The notes beneath the pieces were generated by a model. It worked only from the letters and a program-made list of their open reading frames with translations, had not been told where the DNA came from and did no database searches. Below are positions 1 through 8,219 of a DNA stretch of 64,000 bases, one piece after another (within the stretch, counting starts at the first letter, position 1; each line of letters opens with the position of its first letter). Location: the NCBI RefSeq assembly GCF_049747295.1, contig NZ_JBMHJM010000001.1, positions 3,100,001 through 3,164,000 of the forward strand, in the 5' to 3' direction. The DNA is from Afipia sp049747295. GTDB taxonomy: Bacteria; Pseudomonadota; Alphaproteobacteria; Rhizobiales; Xanthobacteraceae. A program made the position numbers and the translations under genes.

Positions 1-249
1 GGTTTTGAGCTGCTGTTCGACTTGTGCGAACTGCACGAGCTGCTGGGTGAACTGGTTGGTATCCAGCGGATCGAGCGGGTTTTGGTTCTGCAGCTGAGTG
101 GTCAGCAGTGTGAGGAACTGCTGAAAGTTATCTGCGATACCGCCCGCGCCGCCGGCGCCCGAGCTCGTGTCGGTGGTGGTCGGCGTTTTGGTTGACGGAG
201 CTGATGTAGGGACTGGTGCCTGATTTGGAGCTGTAGATCCGACGGCCAT
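1..249 (-). CDS. flgD: Flagellar hook assembly (capping) protein FlgD, N-terminal part
   Basis: This is the first 83 codons of a minus-strand gene; the C-terminus lies beyond the window edge. FlgD caps the growing flagellar hook and is needed for hook polymerisation. The N-terminal third is low-complexity (Ser/Thr/Pro/Gly). It is followed by the FlgD signature (FQQFLTLLTTQLQNQNPLDP, then TNQFTQQLVQFAQVEQ), which is the conserved export and capping segment. It sits 11 bp downstream of fliK on the same strand, as in other rhizobial flagellar loci, so the two are probably co-transcribed. The ATG is at 247-249 (minus strand). Confidence 0.9.
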   Translation of the reverse strand, partial: MAVGSTAPNQAPVPTSAPSTKTPTTTDTSSGAGGAGGIADNFQQFLTLLTTQLQNQNPLDPLDTNQFTQQLVQFAQVEQQLKT

Positions 250-260
250 GTTTGATCTCC

Positions 261-1904
261 TTAAACCCTGATATCGACGCCGCCGCTCGATCCGAGCATG
301 CGGCCGTAATTATGTCCTGCGGCTTGCGCAGGCACTTTGTTTTCTTCGGCAATGACCAGACGCTGCGACTGGCGGCCCGACCCACTGTCGTTCTGCTGGC
401 CCGATGAAGATTGATCACGCAGGCTGAATTGCAGGCCGCCGTTTCCGGTCTTCAGACCGGCATCTTCCAGAGCCTGCTGCAATTGCGGTGCATCCCGGCG
501 CAGCATGTCGAGCGTTGCAGGGCGCTCGACGGTGAGGTGCGAGGTCACCTGACCATGCTTGTCGACGTCAAGACGAACATCGATGCGTCCCAGCTCAGCG
601 GGATCGAGGCGGATTTCAAAGCGGCTGTTGCCGCCGATCGCACGCAGCGCGATATCGGCTGCCAGCCCATCGAGCGAAACGGGCGCGTCACCAGCGAGCA
701 CCGTTGCCGTCAGTTGCGGGGCAGGCACCGCGGCGACGTTAGCAACGTTGAGCTGAAGCGGCTGCGGCTGATTGTTCGCCAGAAGGACGCTCGGATCAGG
801 CTGCAATGGCTGGATCGCCGGGGCAGGGGTTGACGGGTGACTTTCGGCCGCCGGTGTGTGGGAGGGCTTGGAGGTTTTGGAGGAATCCGTGCCGTCTGCT
901 GAAGTCGCCGCCGTGTCCTGCTTGGTCTCAGTCTTGTCGGTCACCGGCTTTTCAGCACCAGTGTCCGCATCGGCCTTCGGCTTTTTCACCTGGGCTGATT
1001 CTGCTGTCTGCTCTGAGGGGGCAGATGCCGTCGATGAGTCGATGATTTGCTTGTCGCTGTCCGAGCCGGCCGCAGCGGTCTTCGCCGAGTCTCCGGTGGA
1101 CTTGCCTTTGGCGGCCCCTGGCGCATGCTGTGTGGGGACTGCGGTTGTCGTTGCGACTGTGGCCGTGGCGGCCTCCGCGACCTCTGGGGTCGACAGTTTC
1201 GTGGTTTCCGCGGCGGCTGCGGCGGCCAATTTCGGATCCGTCGGAGAGGTCGTATTTTCGCCGGCAGCGGAAGCGTCGACGGTTGCGGATGGATCAGTTT
1301 TTCCTGCCGTTTGCGTCGCCGAGTTTGCTGGAGATCCTGCGACGGCTTCGATTGCCGCCGTGGCTGCCTGGGCATCGCCCGCGGGGGATGACGTCGAAGC
1401 AGTCACAACGGGGACAACGACAGCAACGGCGTTCGGATCGACTGCGACAGCGGGCGATGCCGTTGTCGATGGATCGGTTTCGCCGTCTTTGCTCTGATCA
1501 CCGTCTTTCTTGCCGTCGGATGAGGCCTTGCTGGTCCCGTCGCCTTCAGCAGCACCTTGGCTGGTCGTAGCCGTCTTGCCGGTCTGATCAGACCCCTTGC
1601 TAGCAGAGGCGGGCTCGTCCTTCGGAGCGGAGGTCGCTTGCGTCGTGTCGCTTTTGGCTGTGTTCGGGGCGTCCGGCCGGCCGCTATCGCGCGGAGCGTT
1701 ATCCGTCCGCTGTGGCTGGACGGGCTGCGAAGCCCCTCGATCGTCCGGGGGGGTCGGCGTTGCGTTGTCGATCAGCGCCGCGAAGCCATCCGACGGCGCG
1801 GGTGCGGAGTGGGGTTGCTTCGATCGCGCGGCGTAAGTTGGCGCAGACGCGGCAATTTCATGAGTAGCACTGAACACGGGCGACCTTTCGCGGTAGACGT
1901 TCAT
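261..1904 (-). CDS. fliK: Flagellar hook-length control protein FliK
   Basis: Encodes 547 aa. FliK is a secreted ruler that measures hook length and switches the flagellar export apparatus to filament substrates. About the first 390 residues are low-complexity, rich in Ala, Thr, Ser, Asp and Lys and probably disordered, as is usual for FliK. A folded C-terminal Flg_hook domain follows at about residues 400-505 (FEIRLDPAELGRIDVRLDVD, then a segment with RRDAPQLQQALEDAG). A short Gln/Ser-rich tail ends the protein. It lies immediately upstream of flgD. The repetitive N-terminus gives long open shadow frames on the opposite strand that should not be called as genes. Confidence 0.92.
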   Translation of the reverse strand: MNVYRERSPVFSATHEIAASAPTYAARSKQPHSAPAPSDGFAALIDNATPTPPDDRGASQPVQPQRTDNAPRDSGRPDAPNTAKSDTTQATSAPKDEPASASKGSDQTGKTATTSQGAAEGDGTSKASSDGKKDGDQSKDGETDPSTTASPAVAVDPNAVAVVVPVVTASTSSPAGDAQAATAAIEAVAGSPANSATQTAGKTDPSATVDASAAGENTTSPTDPKLAAAAAAETTKLSTPEVAEAATATVATTTAVPTQHAPGAAKGKSTGDSAKTAAAGSDSDKQIIDSSTASAPSEQTAESAQVKKPKADADTGAEKPVTDKTETKQDTAATSADGTDSSKTSKPSHTPAAESHPSTPAPAIQPLQPDPSVLLANNQPQPLQLNVANVAAVPAPQLTATVLAGDAPVSLDGLAADIALRAIGGNSRFEIRLDPAELGRIDVRLDVDKHGQVTSHLTVERPATLDMLRRDAPQLQQALEDAGLKTGNGGLQFSLRDQSSSGQQNDSGSGRQSQRLVIAEENKVPAQAAGHNYGRMLGSSGGVDIRV

Positions 1905-2164
1905 TCTTGTTCAGCAAGGACCGGGCCAGTCGCCAAATTTTCAAAAATTAATTGCTTTTCAATTGGTTACCTTGGTTCCCAGACGTTAAGGGCGGTCCAA
2001 GAACCAGCGGTTTTCTGCCCGCTCGGCAAGTTTTGCCTCTTAGAGCGGATCGAGGGGGCCGCGATTGCTTCGCGGAGGAGCGACCTATAAATAAAGGCCA
2101 ACCCCTAGCATTGATGCCGCCGGTTCCCTGCAATCGTTGTGGCACAGCAAGATCGGCCGGAACC
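1905..2164. other. Divergent intergenic region fliK / mnmA
   Basis: These 260 bp separate fliK (minus) from mnmA (plus). The mnmA frame is open upstream to 1952, but the extra 71 residues look non-conserved (Arg/Gly/Pro-rich, no family match I recognise), so I treat them as leader. A TATAAATAAA stretch at 2086-2095 with TTGCTT 15 bp upstream is a weak candidate promoter for mnmA. Nothing else is evident. Confidence 0.4.
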
Positions 2165-3343
2165 ATGCTCAACAGCCTCGACCTTGAAGGTCGCCCGGAG
2201 GATACCCGGGTCGTGGTCGCTATGTCAGGCGGCGTCGATTCGTCAGCAACGGCGGCATTGCTGAAGGCCGAAGGTTACGACGTCGTCGGTATTACGCTGC
2301 AATTGTACGATCACGGTGCGGCATCCCATCGCAAGGGAGCATGTTGCGCGGGCCGGGACATCCATGATGCGCGCGATGTCGCGGAACGGATCGGCATCCC
2401 GCACTACGTGCTCGACTACGAAAGCCGGTTTCGCGAGTCCGTGATCGAGAGCTTTGCTGAGAGTTACGTGCATGGCGAAACGCCGGTGCCGTGCATTGAG
2501 TGCAATCGCTCGATCAAGTTTCGCGATCTTCTCACAACCGCACGGGACCTTGGCGCCAAGGCGCTGGCAACCGGTCACTATGTTGCATCCCGGCGTCTTG
2601 CGGATGGATCGCGCGCCCTGGTTTGCGCGGCGGATGCCGACCGGGACCAGAGCTACTTCCTGTTTGCAACGACGCAGGAGCAACTGGCCAACGTACGCTT
2701 TCCTCTGGGCGACATGACCAAGGCGGAGACGCGCGAACTGGCGCGCCGGTTCGGCCTGTCGGTTGCCGACAAGCAGGACAGCCAGGACATCTGTTTCGTG
2801 CCCACCGGCCGCTACACCGACGTGATCGAACGGCTGAAGCCGAATGCCATGGAGCCCGGAGACATTGTCGATCTTGACGGTCGCGTCATTGGCCAGCATC
2901 AAGGCATCGTCAATTTCACAATCGGCCAGCGTCGCGGTCTGGGCATTGCTGCCAGCGCACCGCTCTATGTCGTTCATCTCGATGCTGACACGCGCCGGGT
3001 GGTGGTGGGGCCGCGCGAGGCCTTGAACGTCAGGCAGATCGTCTTGCGTGATGTGAACTGGATTGGGGATGGCGCGCTCGACCAAGCTGTCGCCGGTGGT
3101 CTCGAAATGTTCGTCAAGGTGCGCTCGACCCGTGCGCCGCAACCGGCTTGGCTGCGTCGGATCGATGGCAACTACGAGATTGAGCTGGTTGACGGCGAAG
3201 AAGGCGTCTCGCCTGGTCAGGCCTGCGTGTTTTATGATGCGCCATCGGGGCAGGCGCGTGTGCTTGGCGGCGGCTTCATCAAGAGCGCCACGCCGCGGCA
3301 TTCACGCGAGAAGCCTGTGTTGCGTGCAGCGCTAGCAGGATAG
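2165..3343 (+). CDS. mnmA: tRNA-specific 2-thiouridylase MnmA
   Basis: Encodes 392 aa from the ATG at 2165. MnmA puts sulfur on C2 of the wobble uridine (s2U34) of tRNA-Lys, -Glu and -Gln, using ATP and a persulfide relay in the cytoplasm. The PP-loop SGGVDSS is at residues 21-27. The first catalytic cysteine lies in TPVPCIECN and the second in SQDICFVPTGRY. The central FTIGQRRGLGI and the C-terminal beta-barrel region are present. Length is typical (about 370-400 aa). An upstream in-frame start at 1952 would add 71 unconserved residues, so I chose the start just before the conserved fold. Confidence 0.95.
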   Translation: MLNSLDLEGRPEDTRVVVAMSGGVDSSATAALLKAEGYDVVGITLQLYDHGAASHRKGACCAGRDIHDARDVAERIGIPHYVLDYESRFRESVIESFAESYVHGETPVPCIECNRSIKFRDLLTTARDLGAKALATGHYVASRRLADGSRALVCAADADRDQSYFLFATTQEQLANVRFPLGDMTKAETRELARRFGLSVADKQDSQDICFVPTGRYTDVIERLKPNAMEPGDIVDLDGRVIGQHQGIVNFTIGQRRGLGIAASAPLYVVHLDADTRRVVVGPREALNVRQIVLRDVNWIGDGALDQAVAGGLEMFVKVRSTRAPQPAWLRRIDGNYEIELVDGEEGVSPGQACVFYDAPSGQARVLGGGFIKSATPRHSREKPVLRAALAG

Positions 3344-3368
3344 CGCGCGACAAGAGCGGGGCTGGGTC

Positions 3369-4007
3369 ATGAGTAACGATATCGACCGCGCTGGTGTGGC
3401 GAGGGCCTACGCGGCCTGGGCCCCGGTTTACGATTTCGTGTTCGGTGCCGTGTTCGATCAGGGCCGCAAATCCACTATCGAGATCGCCGATGCGATTGGT
3501 GGACGCGTGCTCGATGTCGGTGTCGGTACGGGCCTGTCGTTGTCGGCCTATTCGCGCTCAACAAGATTGTGCGGCGTCGACATTTCCGAACCGATGCTGC
3601 GTAAGGCGCAGGAACGCGTTCGTGCCCTCAATCTCACCAATGTCGAGACGTTGTCGGTGATGGACGCCAGGAATCTTGCGTTCCCGGACGGCGCATTCGA
3701 TGCAGTGGTGGCGCAATATGTCATCACGGCTGTGCCGGATCCCGAAGGAACGCTCGATGATTTTGTCCGGGTGTTGAAACCGGGAGGCGAACTCATTCTG
3801 GTCAATCACATCGGCGCGGAAAGCGGCCCTCGCAAGATTTTTGAGCTTGCCTTCGCGCCGCTTGCCCGGCGGCTTGGCTGGCGCCCGGAATTTCCCTGGG
3901 ATCGGCTGGCGAACTGGGCCGCGAAACATGGGGGCGTCACGTTGATTGAACGGCGTCCTATGCCGCCAATGGGCCATTTTTCGCTCATTCGCTACCGAAA
4001 AAGCTAA
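3369..4007 (+). CDS. pmtA: PmtA-like phospholipid N-methyltransferase
   Basis: Encodes 212 aa, a class I SAM-dependent methyltransferase. Motif I (RVLDVGVGTGLSL) is at residues 46-58, the acidic strand-2 residue is in GVDIS, and a motif IV-like FDAVVAQYVIT follows. The N-terminal AYAAWAPVYDFVFG and the NHIGAE segment resemble the short rhizobial/Rhodobacter-type PmtA enzymes that methylate phosphatidylethanolamine towards phosphatidylcholine at the inner membrane. It lies 25 bp after mnmA and may be read through from it. The methyltransferase fold is certain. The phospholipid substrate is inferred from resemblance, and a UbiE-like small-molecule enzyme is the alternative. Confidence 0.7.
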   Translation: MSNDIDRAGVARAYAAWAPVYDFVFGAVFDQGRKSTIEIADAIGGRVLDVGVGTGLSLSAYSRSTRLCGVDISEPMLRKAQERVRALNLTNVETLSVMDARNLAFPDGAFDAVVAQYVITAVPDPEGTLDDFVRVLKPGGELILVNHIGAESGPRKIFELAFAPLARRLGWRPEFPWDRLANWAAKHGGVTLIERRPMPPMGHFSLIRYRKS

Positions 4008-4028
4008 CCTCGCCTAGTGCCTGACTCC

Positions 4029-4071
4029 GAAGTCCGCATTCCAGATTCGTCGCACGAATGATGTGGACTTC
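4029..4071. repeat. Near-perfect palindrome downstream of pmtA
   Basis: The left arm begins GAAGTCCGCATT and ends ATTCGT (4029-4050). A CGC loop follows. The right arm begins ACGAAT and ends GTGGACTTC (4054-4071). The outer 7 bp and inner 6 bp pair perfectly, with a bulged middle. There is no T-run after it, so it is not a classical intrinsic terminator. It could be a dispersed REP-like palindrome or a factor-independent 3' processing hairpin. Confidence 0.55.
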
Positions 4072-4123
4072 TGAACCGCCACACTCGCACGGAACATCCG
4101 CGCGGCGACGTCGTTGGCCTTGC

Positions 4124-4489
4124 ATGAAAGCAAAGCTCTCACTTGCATTGGTTTGCACGCTGCCGCTGTTCTCGGTGACCGCTGGAGCCCAGGCGCCTCC
4201 CGCGCCCGCCACGCCGCCGGCCCAGACGGCGCCGCCGAACCCCGCGCGCGACACGCGTTGCGCGCCGACCGAAGCCGTGCCTCACGACAACACAATCGCC
4301 CCAAAGGGAACCACAACAGGGAGCGGATCGGGCTCTCTCGGCGACAAACTGGCCAAATCCGACGGCGTGTTGTGTCCACCGCCGGGGGTCGACCCTGAAA
4401 TGCACGCGCCGACGCCTCAGGGCGGTGCGATGCCGGTGATCCCGCCGCCCGGCGGTCCTGGCGGGGATCCGAATGTCAGGCCGAAATGA
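4124..4489 (+). CDS. Small secreted proline-rich hypothetical protein
   Basis: Encodes 121 aa from the ATG at 4124, with a clear Sec signal peptide at residues 1-22 (MKAKLSLALVCTLPLFSVTA, then a GAQA cleavage region). The mature part is Pro/Ala/Gly-rich, with two cysteines (in RCAPTE and LCPPP) and a GVDPEMHAPTPQGGAMPVIP segment. I do not recognise a domain. Short exported Pro-rich proteins of this style are common in this family and have no assigned role. An in-frame start 22 codons upstream would hide the signal peptide behind a basic leader, so the 4124 start is preferred. Confidence 0.65.
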   Translation: MKAKLSLALVCTLPLFSVTAGAQAPPAPATPPAQTAPPNPARDTRCAPTEAVPHDNTIAPKGTTTGSGSGSLGDKLAKSDGVLCPPPGVDPEMHAPTPQGGAMPVIPPPGGPGGDPNVRPK

Positions 4490-4659
4490 GATTCGAGGCT
4501 CCTGACGGAGCGGCGTGGGTGAGACGGAAACAGGAAATCGGGGTCTGCTGAAGGGCCCCGAAGGGTACCGCAAACCCAAAATGAATGGACCTGTTGAAGG
4601 TTAACCCAGTTGGCCGGGCAACTTGTTCCCAATTGGAGCTGGTGAGCAAATGTCATCGC

Positions 4660-4688
4660 TTGACAGGCATTTGGCTGACTTCCTATAA
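4660..4688 (+). promoter_or_regulatory. Sigma-70 promoter of tRNA-Met
   Basis: TTGACA (4660-4665) is followed after exactly 17 bp by CTATAA (4683-4688). This gives an almost consensus housekeeping promoter with a predicted start about 35 bp before the tRNA. Confidence 0.75.
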
Positions 4689-4730
4689 GCCGCTGGTTCA
4701 TCCACGTGGCGTCTGCCGGGTTGAACATGT

Positions 4731-4807
4731 GGCGAGGTAGCTCAGCTGGTTAGAGCACGGGAATCATAATCCTGGGGTCGGGGGTTCGAGTCCCTCTCTC
4801 GCTACCA
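4731..4807 (+). tRNA. tRNA-Met (anticodon CAT)
   Basis: A 77-nt cloverleaf including encoded CCA. The acceptor GGCGAGG pairs with TCTCGCT (G-U at both ends). The D-arm is GCTCAGCTGGTTAGAGC, the anticodon stem CGGGA/TCCTG encloses loop ATCATAA, and the T-loop is TTCGAGT. The GGnGnGG acceptor start and normal first pair fit elongator tRNA-Met. tRNA-Ile2, which also reads CAT at the DNA level, usually has a different acceptor and is less likely. The gene borders the polysaccharide island and is a plausible integration site. Confidence 0.93.
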
Positions 4808-4812
4808 TCTGA

Positions 4813-5856
4813 TCCCCCCGGAACGGGCAGGGAACGACGGAATCTCTCATAATTCAGCAAGCGGATCTCGATCGTGGGGTCGGTGCTGTTGGGCTGGCAC
4901 CATACTCAATCTACAAAGGATTCAATAAACTACGGCCTGCGCACTTCCTTGTACTTGCCGATGGCGCGCAGGAGCCGCGCATCGAATCTGACTGGAGCCC
5001 GCGCGAGATAGCCGAGGCGCAGCAGGCCAGTCCGCTGATGGCTTTTCTGCCGAAACATCATCGTTATAACCGGGTCGGCGATAAGATTCACAAAGCTGCT
5101 GAGCTGTTATCTTTTGAAACGATGGACGAGGTCTATCGTCGTCTCGTTTCGCACTGGACGAGTCCCGAACATATCGTTCCTGGAAGTCGCGAACCTGCGA
5201 CCATGTTAACGGGATTGGAGCCGCTACCAAAACTATCCGGTAGCGTCGAACGAATGATGTACATCGATTTACTTAGCTATCTTCCGGACGACATTTTGGT
5301 GAAGGTAGATCGCGCTGCGATGGCGGTGGGCCTCGAGACGCGCGTGCCGTTGCTTGATCATCGGATTGTTGAGTTTGCAATGTCTCTACCGCTGTCGCTC
5401 CTCCGCGCTGAAGGCAAAACTGAGTGGCCTCTGCGGCAACTGCTGTACAAGCATGTGCCACGAAAACTCGTGGAGCGGCCCAAGATGGGTTTTGGAATTC
5501 CTGTCGGGGAATGGTTGCGTGGTGATTTGCGAGAGTGGGCGGAAGACCTGCTGAGCGAAGCTCGATTGAAGAGCGATGGCTTCTTCGATCCCCTGCTTGT
5601 TCGCAATGCGTGGCAGGATCACGTATCTGGACGCCGAAATTACCAGTACCCCTTGTGGGACGTGCTGATGTTCCGGGCCTGGCACACGTCCCAACAGCGG
5701 GAGCTATCAGCCTCGCGCATTGATAAGCAGCTTGTTCGGTTGTCGCGGGCGACCGGCTTTAAAAGGCGCGCCTCTTGTGTGCGTAAGAGGTCTGGCTTTT
5801 CCGCTGAAACGACCGCATCCAGGCTGGACGTGGCGCGATCTGTGCTTCGCCCGTAG
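4813..5856 (+). pseudogene. Asparagine synthase (glutamine-hydrolysing) remnant
   Basis: A single open frame (first stop upstream at 4810) carries two pieces of an AsnB/AsnH-type enzyme. Residues read from about 4885-5037 (APYSIYKGFNKLRPAHFLVL, then EPRIESDWSPREIAEAQQASPL) match the linker after the glutaminase domain. From 5038 the frame jumps straight to the C-terminal part (RVGDKIHKAAELL, SYLPDDILVKVDRAAMAVGL, ETRVPLLDHR). The N-terminal Cys-glutaminase domain and the SGGxDS ATP-pyrophosphatase core are missing, so it cannot be an active asparagine synthase. A short product from the ATG at 5038 (272 aa) is possible. It starts 5 nt after tRNA-Met, which suggests deletion or recombination at an island boundary. 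Confidence 0.75.
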
Positions 5857-5938
5857 CGGACTGCGACGCCGGTTTACGATTCCATTTGGCGCAGATAGGC
5901 TCGTGAAATGAGGCCGATCCGGTACGGAGATCGCGATT

Positions 5939-7297
5939 GTGTTTGCGGCGTTGCGTCAATTGATCACGTCGAGCGCCTCCGCTGGCGGCGCCAAGGATAT
6001 GGTTTTTGAACCAAGTTCGCTGTTCGATCCCCTCGGTCGCGTCTTCTATAGCAACGGCGAAGTCCATAGGGGTATCGTTCAAAGCCACGCAAAGTGCGCC
6101 CGCGAGACCCTTCGAGCAGCCGAACGTCATGACTGGTTTGACTTCGGATTGGTGAGAACGTCCGTCTCCCCGATATCGGCGCCTGGCTTCCCGTTGGTCC
6201 TTCGACATCAAAAGATCGAATTCTCCACCACCAGGGCGGAATGGACCGGCGAGGGACTGCGCGCGGCAACCTTATGCACCTTGCGACTGTTGCGAAAGCT
6301 GGTCGAAAGCGGGTGGGCACTGAAGGACGGGCATCCATGGAATATTATGTTCGATGGAACGCGAGCAACCTTTGTTGATTTCGGCTCGATCATCCCAATC
6401 GCACAGTTCGACCAGATCAAGTTCTATGACGAACTGCGGAGTTACTTCCTTGCGCCATTGCATCTGTTCGCGAACGGAGAACCGAAATTGGCGCGCGAAG
6501 CCTTGCGCGAACATCATACCGGTGTTGGTCTTCAATTGACTAAAGCCGGAGATGCGAGGTTTATCTCGCGTGATCTCGATGCGCATGGATTCAATCTGGA
6601 TCTTCCGCTGAAAGACATTCCCAACTACATGATCCACCATATCGTTGAGATGGGGCTGCCAACGGTCGAAGGGAAATGGTCGGTCTATCCTCAGCAGGAC
6701 ATTGAGGTCGACCCGGGCGAACTTCTTCCAAAGCATCAGATCGTTCAAAACCTGTTAGCTCAGGACAAGGGAACAACCCTGTTTGATATCGGGGCGAGCC
6801 GCGGACTGCACAGCATGATGGCGGAAAGGCTGGGCAAGAATGTCTTGCTGGGTGATGTCGAGGAGAGCGTGCTCAACGATCTCTTCCTAAGATGCACCTC
6901 GAAGGACAGTCGTCGTCTTCAGCCGATCTACTACAACTTCCTTCATCCCATGCCGGCCAGCGGGATTCTCGGCGCCGTATCCGGTGCAACTGACAGGTTG
7001 CGCAGCGATACCGTTTTGATGCTTGCGCTCACGCACCACCTCGTATTCGGCTATGGCCTCAATTTCGAAACCATCGCTCGTGGAATTTGGCAACTTGTAA
7101 AAAGCAGAGCCATCATCGAGTTCGTCTCGCCGAAAGACAGTCATGTCCAGGAATGGAATCCGGATCGATTGCCGTGGTACGGTTTGGAGCTGTTGCTCGA
7201 GAAAATGTCTGGTTATTTCGGGCGCGTAGAGGTGGTGCCGTTGGATCAAGACGCAATTCGCGTTTTGATTTTATGTCAGGATCCGCGGCGCGGCTGA
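5939..7297 (+). CDS. Kinase-fold / SAM-methyltransferase fusion protein
   Basis: Encodes 452 aa from a GTG at 5939. The first half carries a protein-kinase-like catalytic signature: KDGHPWNIMF with H132 and N135, then FVDFGS with D147, as in lipopolysaccharide-kinase and aminoglycoside-phosphotransferase folds. The second half has a SAM-binding motif (TTLFDIGASRG, residues 279-289) and an acidic residue in LLGDVE, typical of a class I methyltransferase. The position in a polysaccharide island suggests modification of a glycan or its lipid carrier, for example chain capping by phosphate and methyl groups. That role is inference. Proteins annotated as NoeA-like nodulation factors are a possible relative. 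Confidence 0.6.
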   Translation: MFAALRQLITSSASAGGAKDMVFEPSSLFDPLGRVFYSNGEVHRGIVQSHAKCARETLRAAERHDWFDFGLVRTSVSPISAPGFPLVLRHQKIEFSTTRAEWTGEGLRAATLCTLRLLRKLVESGWALKDGHPWNIMFDGTRATFVDFGSIIPIAQFDQIKFYDELRSYFLAPLHLFANGEPKLAREALREHHTGVGLQLTKAGDARFISRDLDAHGFNLDLPLKDIPNYMIHHIVEMGLPTVEGKWSVYPQQDIEVDPGELLPKHQIVQNLLAQDKGTTLFDIGASRGLHSMMAERLGKNVLLGDVEESVLNDLFLRCTSKDSRRLQPIYYNFLHPMPASGILGAVSGATDRLRSDTVLMLALTHHLVFGYGLNFETIARGIWQLVKSRAIIEFVSPKDSHVQEWNPDRLPWYGLELLLEKMSGYFGRVEVVPLDQDAIRVLILCQDPRRG

Positions 7298-7352
7298 CCC
7301 CACACTTCAGGCGCGACCAGCAGCACAGATACCGCCTTGGCCCTGGATGGCA

Positions 7353-8165
7353 TCAGTTTGTGAGCATCCTCGAGAAAAGCGCTTCATAGTCTTCCAGCCG
7401 GGCGACATCATGCGCCTTGCCATCCTTCATCATGCGGGCAGGCGGAAACGGCGGAAAATACATCGCACGAATGAAACGTTCGATCTTATCGATTGGCCAA
7501 CTCGCATCGATCATGCCCCCAAAGGGAAGCGCTCGCGGAAAGTAGCTGCCTCCTGGAGGCTGCACCGAACCCGGATCGTCGGCGACGACGCGTTCAATGA
7601 CAGCTTCCAGCCGTGCCATCGCTCGTACAATTTGGCGATGAAACAGCGAGAACGCCGTATCGTTGGGAGAGATCGCCAGTTTCTCCTGTAGCAGAATCGG
7701 CCCGGTGTCGAATTCCTCATCCATGCGATGAAACGTAAATCCCGTTTCTGTCTCTCCGTTGATCAGCACCCATGCCACCGAGTTCGTCCCCCGGTAGTTC
7801 GGCAGGAGCGAGGGATGCAGATTGACACCGCCGAGTGGCGCCAAATCCAGCATCGCTTTCGGGATCAGGCAGCGATAGTGCATGCTGAGCAAGACATCGG
7901 GACGGAAGGCCTTCACCCACGCGATTGACGCCGGCGCTTTCGCTGGTTCCTCGTAGAGGGAGACGCGCCGCAAGGCGGCGAGGGCGTGCAGTCCATGATT
8001 TCGCGCGTCTGGGGGATGGGTGAGGATGGCAATGCGTCCGGGCAGGACGCCCAGGCCAAACAGCGTGTTGACGGTAAATTCCGCCGGCATACCGTAGCCT
8101 GCGACCAGAAACTTCAATTCAGCGGCAGCCACAGCTCCTCCTGAATCAACAAAGGCTTGAGCCAT
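7353..8165 (-). CDS. Sugar N-formyltransferase (WbkC/Fmt-like)
   Basis: Encodes 270 aa with a formyltransferase fold using N10-formyl-tetrahydrofolate. The catalytic triad is visible: N115 and H117 in NLHPSLLPNYRG and D153 in EEFDTGPIL, with the same 38-residue spacing as methionyl-tRNA formyltransferase. The tRNA-binding C-terminal domain of Fmt is absent, and neighbours are glycosyltransferases plus a perosamine-synthase-like aminotransferase. This indicates N-formylation of an amino sugar nucleotide, as WbkC does in Brucella O-antigen. It is divergent from the GT2 gene at 8220. The start is the most upstream plausible ATG; a shorter N-terminus is possible. Confidence 0.8.
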   Translation of the reverse strand: MAQAFVDSGGAVAAAELKFLVAGYGMPAEFTVNTLFGLGVLPGRIAILTHPPDARNHGLHALAALRRVSLYEEPAKAPASIAWVKAFRPDVLLSMHYRCLIPKAMLDLAPLGGVNLHPSLLPNYRGTNSVAWVLINGETETGFTFHRMDEEFDTGPILLQEKLAISPNDTAFSLFHRQIVRAMARLEAVIERVVADDPGSVQPPGGSYFPRALPFGGMIDASWPIDKIERFIRAMYFPPFPPARMMKDGKAHDVARLEDYEALFSRMLTN

Positions 8166-8219
8166 CGCTCGCGCTCGTCATAACCTTGACAGCATAATCT
8201 TCCGCAAAAGACAGGCCAA

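Noticed and set aside
986..1836. Several long open frames on the plus strand and a second minus frame inside fliK
   Set aside because: They arise from the low-complexity, GC-rich composition of fliK. FliK and its C-terminal domain explain the region, and the other products have no recognisable domain.
1952..2164. A 71-codon N-terminal extension of MnmA
   Set aside because: The extra residues do not resemble the MnmA N-terminus, which begins close to the PP-loop; the start at 2165 gives the normal length.
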